This document shows, piece after piece, positions 58,137 to 64,000 of a stretch of DNA of 64,000 nucleotides. The DNA comes from Symsagittifera roscoffensis (lineage: Eukaryota > Xenacoelomorpha > Acoela > Convolutidae): contig NC_087064.1 of the NCBI RefSeq assembly GCF_963678635.1, forward strand, positions 42,889,880-42,953,879, given 5' to 3'. The translations under genes and the position numbers were made by a program. A model generated the notes under the pieces. It saw nothing but the letters and a program-made list of their open reading frames with translations. It searched no databases and was not told the DNA's origin. Within the stretch, counting starts at the first letter, position 1, and each line of letters opens with the position of its first letter.

Positions 58137-58550
58137 TGCGGGAGGGGGGACCTAGGTGCATGCGAGTGGGGGAGAATTTCCTAAAACTTTAAAACAAAGA
58201 ACAAATTTAATTGCATGCGAGTGGAGGAGCAGTTCTTGGTGCATGCGGGTGGGGGAGCAGTTCTTGGTGCATGCGGGAGGGGGGACCTAGGTGCATGCGA
58301 GTGGGGGAGAATTTCCTAAAACTTTAAAACAAAGAACAAATTTAATTGCATGCGAGTGGAGGAGCAGTTCTTGGTGCATGCGGGTGGGGGAGCAGTTCTT
58401 GGTGCATGCGGGAGGGGGACCTAGGTGGGGGAGAATTTCTCAAAATTTTAATCCAAAGAACAAATTGAATTGCATGCGAGTGGAGGAGCAGTTCTTGGTG
58501 CATGCGGGTGAGGGATTAGTTCTAGATGCATGCGGGTGGGGGAGACTTTC
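58137..58550. repeat. Array edge: ~135 bp unit with an AT-rich insert
   Basis: Three copies of a unit combining two or three G-rich monomers with 'ctaaaactttaaaacaaaga' + 'acaaatttaattgcatgcg', starting near 58139, 58275 and 58411. The third has lost part of the middle. Confidence 0.85.
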
Positions 58551-58797
58551 AAGAAATTGAATTTTAAAAAATGCCTAACGTTTTTGTCGTTTGGCTTTTA
58601 CCGCCGATGAAATTAGCTGTTTTTAAGACCAATTATTCACATGGTCTTAATTCGCGCCCCTGCTTTAATTCGTCTTAATTCGCGCCCTTAACCGCTGTTG
58701 CGCCCCTGCTTTAGAACTACATGCCATTTTTTGGTTATTTTTCTGGGCTGGGTAATGTTGCCTCACCCGCAAGCAACGAACACGGATCATGGTGGGC

Positions 58798-58866
58798 CTT
58801 GCACTTCTGACCTTACGATCTTAAGATTGAGAGGCGGAGACGTAACCACTTCACCACCGCTCCCGC
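58798..58866 (-). ncRNA. tRNA-derived sequence (SINE-like)
   Basis: The minus strand has a perfect Pol III A-box (TGGTGAAGTGG) after 'gcgggagcgg', then after 33 bases a weak B-box (GGTCAGAAGTGC). The acceptor arm is not closed. It is best read as a tRNA-related SINE head. Confidence 0.45.
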
Positions 58867-58996
58867 ACGATTTTACGAAATGTTATGAGTAGAAAATTGC
58901 GTTTTTTGCAGATTTTTGCCCTAATAAAATTTAATAAGAAGCTCCATCCTGAAGCCGGTCAGGACGGAATTTTCTAAGCAACAAAAGAGAACGGTG

Positions 58997-59145
58997 TTAC
59001 TGTTGCTCTTTATTTTCACCTGTTGTTGACTCGATGTGTATCACTGCCTGGCACCCTCTGCTCTTGGACCAGCTGTCCACATATTCCGCTTTTAGAGCAC
59101 TAGCCTCTGCTGGCACTTCGTCAGCTATCACCAGAAACTTCCGAC
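58997..59145 (-). CDS. Last coding exon of an unidentified host gene
   Basis: Strong acceptor (cgttttttgcag|GT) at 59146, phase 1, completing the codon left by the upstream exon. It encodes RKFLVIADEVPAEASALKAE and YVDSWSKSRGCQAVIHIEST, ending NKEQQ and TAA at 58997-58999. The alternation of a hydrophobic strand (FLVIAD) with an acidic/Ala helix suggests a Rossmann-like fold. The wording loosely recalls nucleoside 2-deoxyribosyltransferase-like or TIR/SEFIR-like domains; I cannot decide. Confidence 0.75.
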
Positions 59146-59366
59146 CTGCAAAAAACGATTGACTTTTTGTGCAGTACCGATTTTGTTTCTGCTGGCAATT
59201 GCGCTTGTCATTAAATGTAATTTATTAAGGTCCATTAATAAATTTTATTAGATTAAATTAATCATTTTTATTAATTTCTTATTAGATGTATTCGGAAGCC
59301 CAGTCATTTTTTTCGCAGAAATTGCGAACAAGTAAAAGAAACAGATTTGATTTTTGTGTTTGTAAC

Positions 59367-59523
59367 CTGGAATCATGGAAGAGGTGGCTAGCATGGTTGT
59401 CAATTTGTCCAGACTGTCTGATTGTGAGTTGCTGGCCACAAACACCACAGCCCTGGCATCTATCAGAAGAGCCAAAAAGGACCCTTTTGCCGACCCAAAC
59501 TGACCATCCACGTAGAAGTCGAG
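59367..59523 (-). CDS. Penultimate coding exon of the same host gene
   Basis: Acceptor 'gaatag|CTC' at 59524; the TAG before it would close the frame if retained, so this boundary is well fixed. Phase 0 start, 157 bases, donor CCAG|GTTACA (phase 1), matching the next exon over a 221 base intron. It encodes LDFYVDGQFGSAKGSFLALL and IDARAVVFVASNSQSDSLDK, a beta-alpha-beta-like segment. Upstream exons are not seen in the window; the LINE at 59.6-63.9 kb occupies the sequence beyond it. Confidence 0.7.
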
Positions 59524-59559
59524 CTATTCGTGAAATAAAGCTTATGAATAATTTAAGTT

Positions 59560-59990
59560 AAAGTAGTAGAAGAAGAAGAAGAAGAAGGAACACTTGAATT
59601 ACTATACAATAAAGAGCCGAGGCATCAATGTAGCAAAGTGTAACTAATATAATTGGTTATAAATTCATTGGTTACAAACAAAAACAAAACATCAGAAAAC
59701 AAGCAATAAACAAAACAAAAAAAAACAAAATCGGTTACAGTTCGGAAATTGGTTGATTAAAGTATATGAAGTTTCGGATACTATAGAAAAATAAAGATTT
59801 AAGAATTAGGAACAAGCTGGTAATAAAACTTCACAAACAATTTTACAGATAGTCCAATTATAAAGCGTATATGGAGAGTATATACAGTTTCTCTTTCAAG
59901 CAAGGTGAGAAAAATTAAACTGAATTAAAACATATAGAACTAGCAAAAACGGAAATCACGCCACGTATTTGTATTAGTACATATAGGATT
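59560..59990 (-). mobile_element. LINE 3' UTR with (TTC)n tail
   Basis: On the minus strand the LINE 3' region ends in (TTC)n, seen as agaagaagaagaagaagaag at 59569-59590. No open frame of quality. A (microsatellite) 3' tail is typical of CR1/L2-type LINEs. Confidence 0.6.
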
Positions 59991-62844
59991 GTTTCTCAAT
60001 TCACTCACGTAAAATTCTTTCAATTTTTTCTTGAATTATGTTTTCGATTTTTCTAAATTGCGCAAAATTATGGGCAGTGAATTCCATTTTTTAGAAGTCA
60101 AATGAAAAAATGATTTTTGTAGAGAAGCAGTCGAACAATGTTTGTCAAAAATATTTTGTTTCGTTCTATCGTTGAGCCTATAATTGGCAGTCGGTAGTCT
60201 CAGTGTAATTTCAAAAGCCTTCTTTTTGTTTGTAAGATATTGGTATAACTATGTTATACACTTTAACTCAATTCTTTTCTCGATTCCAATGAACGATTTG
60301 CTAATGCGAAGAAGGGAAGAAGATTTAAATTTCGATCTGAAATATGTTCTTTTTAGCGCCCAGTTCAACTGTTTCTCCAGAGATAGCATCGAAGTAGCAT
60401 TAATTTGTTGTAAAAAAATTGCTGAATAATCTAAATGTGATAAAACAAGACAATGAAGCAAGGCAACTAATGATAATGTCGGCAGTTGTTGTCCAATTGT
60501 ATCAATAGTTTTAATCCCTTGGGCCATTTTTTGGAGAATTGTTTTGATTTGAGCATGAAAAGATAAACTTGAATCAAAAATTATGCCTAAATATTTGCAT
60601 TCTGATTTTTTGGCTACATAATGCCCACTAATTACTAGTTTATCAGTATCCACATTTTTGCTATCATTTTTTTGACAAAATGTTATAAATTCCGATTTAG
60701 ATGCATTCAGATTCAATTGGTTCTCTGCAAAAAATTCCGTTAGATTATTGAGTGATTTTTGCAATCAATTCAAAGCATCCTTAGAAATTATAGAAGAGGA
60801 AAAAACCATACAGTCGTCAGCATATTGAACTAAAGTACAACCTTCATATAATCGCTTTTGTATGTCATTAACATATAAATTGAACAACAACGGACCAAGT
60901 ACCGTTCCTTGTGGGACACCTCGTTTTATTTCAATCCAGTCTGAAAAAATTCCATTGACGTTTACTCTTTGAATACGTTTGCTTAGGAAGCTAGCAATTA
61001 AAGCAATTGCTCCATTTGAAAAACCGAGAGAAAGCATTTTTTCAATTAAAACTTCATGCGAAATAGAATCAAAAGCCTTGGACAGATCTAATAAAGCTGC
61101 ATGTACGATTTTTTTTTGAATCTATTTGATTTCGAATACTTTCTGTCACATAAACAAGAGCATCTTGTGTTGAAATGTTTTTGCGAAATCCGAATTGAAA
61201 TGGTGTCATTATTTGAAATTTGTCAAGATGTTCTGTTATTTGGGCATGTAAAATTTTTTCAAAAATTTTAGAAAAAGCACAAGTTATTGATATTGGCCGA
61301 TAATTTTTTGCATCCATTGGGTCATCTTTTTTAAACAAAGGGGTTACGTTTGCTTTTTTCAGTTCGATCGGGAAAATGTTCTCCTCTAAGCAAGTATTTA
61401 TGACAAAAGTTAAATGTGGAACTATAACTGATTGACCGTCAATGATTGCCCAAGCAGGTACGGTACAACGTCCGAGAGGTTTTCTAACATTGATTTTTCG
61501 AACTATAGCAAAGCATTGCTTCACTGTAATGTGTTGAAAATGAAAAGGTGCAGATTCAGAGGCAGATTTGTTGTAATTTGGAGGCTTTTTAGCGCCGAAA
61601 AATTCGCCTAAGTTTGAAAAAATATAATTTAAATGATTGGCAATTTTTTTGTCTTGGGTTATCATTTCACTGAAGGAATTTCGTAGAACTGTAATTCGAT
61701 TGTTGCCAGAACATGTATCTCTAACATGGTTAATATATTTCCAATTTTGTTGGATAGTGCTGAGAAGTGAAAAACAATTTTTTGAATGATCGAGTTGTTT
61801 ACTTCTAATCAATTGGCTCATTTGATTACGTAAAAACTGGTACTTTGACCATTTATCGCTTGTGCTTTGACTGCGATATGATCTGTGTGAATTCTGTTTC
61901 TTAGTCAACAATTGCTGACATTCTGAATCGAACCATTCCGTTTTCAACACGTTTTTTGGTTTAAAATTACGAACAAACTTTTTTTCGATAGGAGCATGTT
62001 GCTGTAGAGCACAAGAAATTAAATAAATCATCGTCGAGAACATGTTTTGTGCGTCTGTACCTTGATATAAGAGATACCAAGGAAGAGCGGAGAGTGAATT
62101 GCAAAATTCATTTTTCTGATAATTTTTCTTATTGAAAGTCGAAATTATCCTCGGTAAAATTTTGCCGCATTTTATATCCGTCAAAATAAATGAAGCAAAA
62201 TGGTCGGTTTTATAAGGTGTATCAAAACAAAATTCAATGCCGTTTGTTTCATAGTCACTGATTATGTAGTCGATATGAGTTTTTGTTGAGGAACTAATTC
62301 TGGTCTCATCGTTTGGACAAAAAACCTTCAACCCATATGGAATAATTATAGAATCTAAATTTTCTTTTTCTTTGCTATCCAGATAATTTATGTTATAATC
62401 ACCCAGAAGCGTAACTTTATTAGAAACTGAAAATGCATTATCTATGTTAAGCGTTAATTGTTCCAAAAAATCAATAAAGTTTGATCTGCTTGGGTTATAA
62501 CACAAATTAACTAACATTTTTTCTTTACTCGAAATGTTAAATGTAGATTTGCACTCATCCCACACTGACTCATATTTTTCTTTATCAAATAAATTTAAAT
62601 CAGGCCTCAATTTTGGAGCCAATTTGACTGGTATGTATAAAAAAACGCCACCGCCTTTCTTTTTTACCGCTGATTGCCCATCATATCTGAACATCGCATG
62701 CGTTCTAGGTTGGAAATTCCATAAATTGTCACTATCTTCTTTTTTAAGCCACGTTTCGGAAATTCCTATAATTGTATTTTCGCCCATATCATCAAGAAAT
62801 TTTTTGAATTGCATCCGTTTTCTAATAAAACTTTGAAAATTCAA
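59991..62844 (-). CDS. LINE ORF2: endonuclease and reverse transcriptase
   Basis: 62844-61069 is open (591 aa). It starts with an AP-endonuclease domain: IIGISETWLKK (ETW), VTLLGDYNINYLDS (GDxN) and THIDYIISDYE. The RT follows: FKKDDPMDAKNYRPISITC and FQFGFRKNISTQDAL. After a one-base shift at the nine-T run (61108-61116) the RT continues (60765-61037) with RGVPQGTVLGPLLF and VQYADDCMVF, with the YADD box intact. One TGA at about 60765 follows, then 60249-60764 (thumb and C-terminal region: KSECKYLGIIFDSSLSF). Another shift near 60245 leads to the C-terminus (KKWNSLPIILRNLEK, to about 59991). It would nick DNA and copy its RNA. With only two shifts and one stop it is young. CR1/L2-like is my best clade guess. 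Confidence 0.85.
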
Positions 62845-63131
62845 ATGAACAAATTTAAGATTTGCACAATTTTTTGAGCAGATACCTTAGACTGTTTCAA
62901 TGGTTTCAATAGGACCAGGGTTTTTTTCAACATCCCCACTTTGGGTCAGTAACAACGCGAAAAGGAAAAGATGAGTAAGTGTGGTAGCTCTCCGCTCATT
63001 TATCCCACATTTCGATGATAATATCTTTTCATGGCAGCTTAGATAGCCCCATTAAACAATAGTTTTTTCTTTAGTTTCCATCTGAGCCTTGGAAATTAGA
63101 AAAATTGCACAAAACAACCAGAATTTAATAT

Positions 63132-63840
63132 TCAGCATAATAAGTTAAATAAATTAAATAATTGCCAAAGTTTGCACCAAGAAAAAATGCGAAAATAGTA
63201 TTTCCTAAAAAATTTTGCACCGTTTTGGAAAAATTGTAACATTTCTGCCGCTTTTGGATCTAAATTTGATGATTGTTGGGTTTGCTTCATTCTGGGGCGG
63301 GTTGTAATCTCACATGTGTTTGCAATAATATCAGAACCTCTAAAAGAATCTCTAAAACTTTGCACCAAAATTTCAACACCCCCATCAGAAGGATGCAAAC
63401 CATCCGAGCTAAGCGCATCGGTATTTTGACTAAAATTTTTGTTTATGTCTAAAATATCCAATTTTACTTCGCCCAAGTCTTTTACATTCCGTACTAAATT
63501 AAGAATTTGCTTGTTAAGCTTCTGTACATTTGGATTAAAATCTTTTCTAAAAGCGCCTAACGGAGTTACAGTACATAGTGAAATTGTTTCTGGGGAGAAT
63601 TTATGATTTATGAGATAAATTAGTTTTTTTTAGCTACTCACGGCTTCCTTCGCGTCGAAATCACTTGAGAGGCAGTCATTTATTCCAATTAGCGTAGTTA
63701 CATGTTCAAAAATGTCGCGATTTACTGTTTCTCACGCGTTCCAGCAATGCAGAAATTTTGTGCCCACCAAATCCTCTCGCCAACACATTTTCCGATATTT
63801 GTTCCCCATTGATTCTGTTAACAATTGAGTCTCCCAGTAA
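63132..63840 (-). CDS. LINE ORF1 with SGNH (esterase) domain
   Basis: Block I is LLGDSIVNRI (63810-63840; GDS serine), block II is in ARGFGGHKI, block III is TLIGINDCLS (63666-63700; GxND) and block V is SSDGLHPSDGG (63395-63430; DxxH). All catalytic positions of an SGNH hydrolase are present. A one-base shift near 63718 and a TAA near 63633 interrupt the frame. The last 40 residues are aromatic/basic (KFFRKYYFRIFSW). ORF1s of some CR1/L2 elements carry such an esterase. It ends 288 bases upstream of the ORF2 start. Confidence 0.8.
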
Positions 63841-64000
63841 TAGGCCAGAATATTATCCTTCTCGTGGTAAAAATAAGTGTTTTCGTTGCTGGTCAAATTT
63901 TTCTTCTTGAATATTGGTTGCTTGTATTTTGATTTCTTGGTTATTCTTGCTTTCTTGGTTATTTTCGCTTCGTTTGTTCTGATTTCTGCTCCGAGTTCAA
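63841..64000 (-). CDS. LINE ORF1, N-terminal basic region, runs off the window
   Basis: The minus frame reads EAKITKKARITKKSKYKQ and similar, Lys-rich, likely nucleic-acid binding, upstream of the SGNH domain. The true start lies outside the window. Confidence 0.45.

Noticed and set aside
52235-58550. CRISPR-like array because of the regular repeats
   Set aside because: There are no unique spacers between repeats and no cas genes; the genome is eukaryotic. It is a tandem minisatellite.

Overview
The window looks like nuclear DNA from an animal. It is AT-rich, has spliced host exons on the minus strand with GT/AG boundaries and consistent phases, and is dominated by transposable elements and minisatellites. 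No bacterial-style operons, rRNA genes or CRISPR arrays are visible. The element mix (Polinton/Maverick, Ty3/Gypsy, BEL/Pao, a LINE with an SGNH-hydrolase ORF1) fits a marine or other invertebrate, but the species cannot be named from the sequence.

Layout: 0-0.9 kb holds two exon-like pieces of a cysteine-rich C-terminal region of a host protein. About 4.0-15.1 kb is a decayed Polinton/Maverick (adintovirus-like) provirus. On the minus strand, from high to low coordinates, it carries an exonuclease-like ORF, an A32-type packaging ATPase, a retroviral-type integrase, a minor capsid (penton-like) protein, a basic core-like protein, a major capsid protein and a small membrane-segment ORF. A zinc-finger/PolB N-terminal fragment lies on the plus strand at 14.5 kb. 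16.6-21.7 kb and 29.4-30.5 kb contain an unnamed composite repeat (two roughly 500 bp modules, always in the same relative order) with short perfect hairpins. 22.1-26.3 kb is a broken Gypsy element on the minus strand, interrupted by a 200-N gap.

28.5-34.4 kb is the best host gene: a minus-strand secreted or receptor-like protein with a signal peptide and about four fibronectin type III-like domains on six exons, joined by phase-1 introns between domains and phase-0 introns inside two of them. Its introns are packed with repeats, and its third domain exon has a tandemly duplicated splice donor. 35.6-41.1 kb is a degraded plus-strand Gypsy element with gag, pol and an acidic third ORF. 42.0-45.3 kb is a minus-strand BEL/Pao element that stops at the integrase zinc-binding region.

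46-52 kb is AT-rich DNA with several minisatellites and a decayed tRNA-Ser. 52.2-58.55 kb is a 6.3 kb minisatellite of a 28 bp monomer that becomes a 138 bp, five-monomer higher-order repeat with a 611 bp super-period. 59.0-59.5 kb holds the last two coding exons of another minus-strand host gene. A nearly full-length, nearly intact LINE (59.6-63.9 kb) lies directly beside them.

Except for the two host genes and the LINE, most coding sequence here is pseudogenic. The most interesting items are the fossil Polinton, the higher-order minisatellite, the composite hairpin repeat and the spliced FN3 gene with its duplicated donor.
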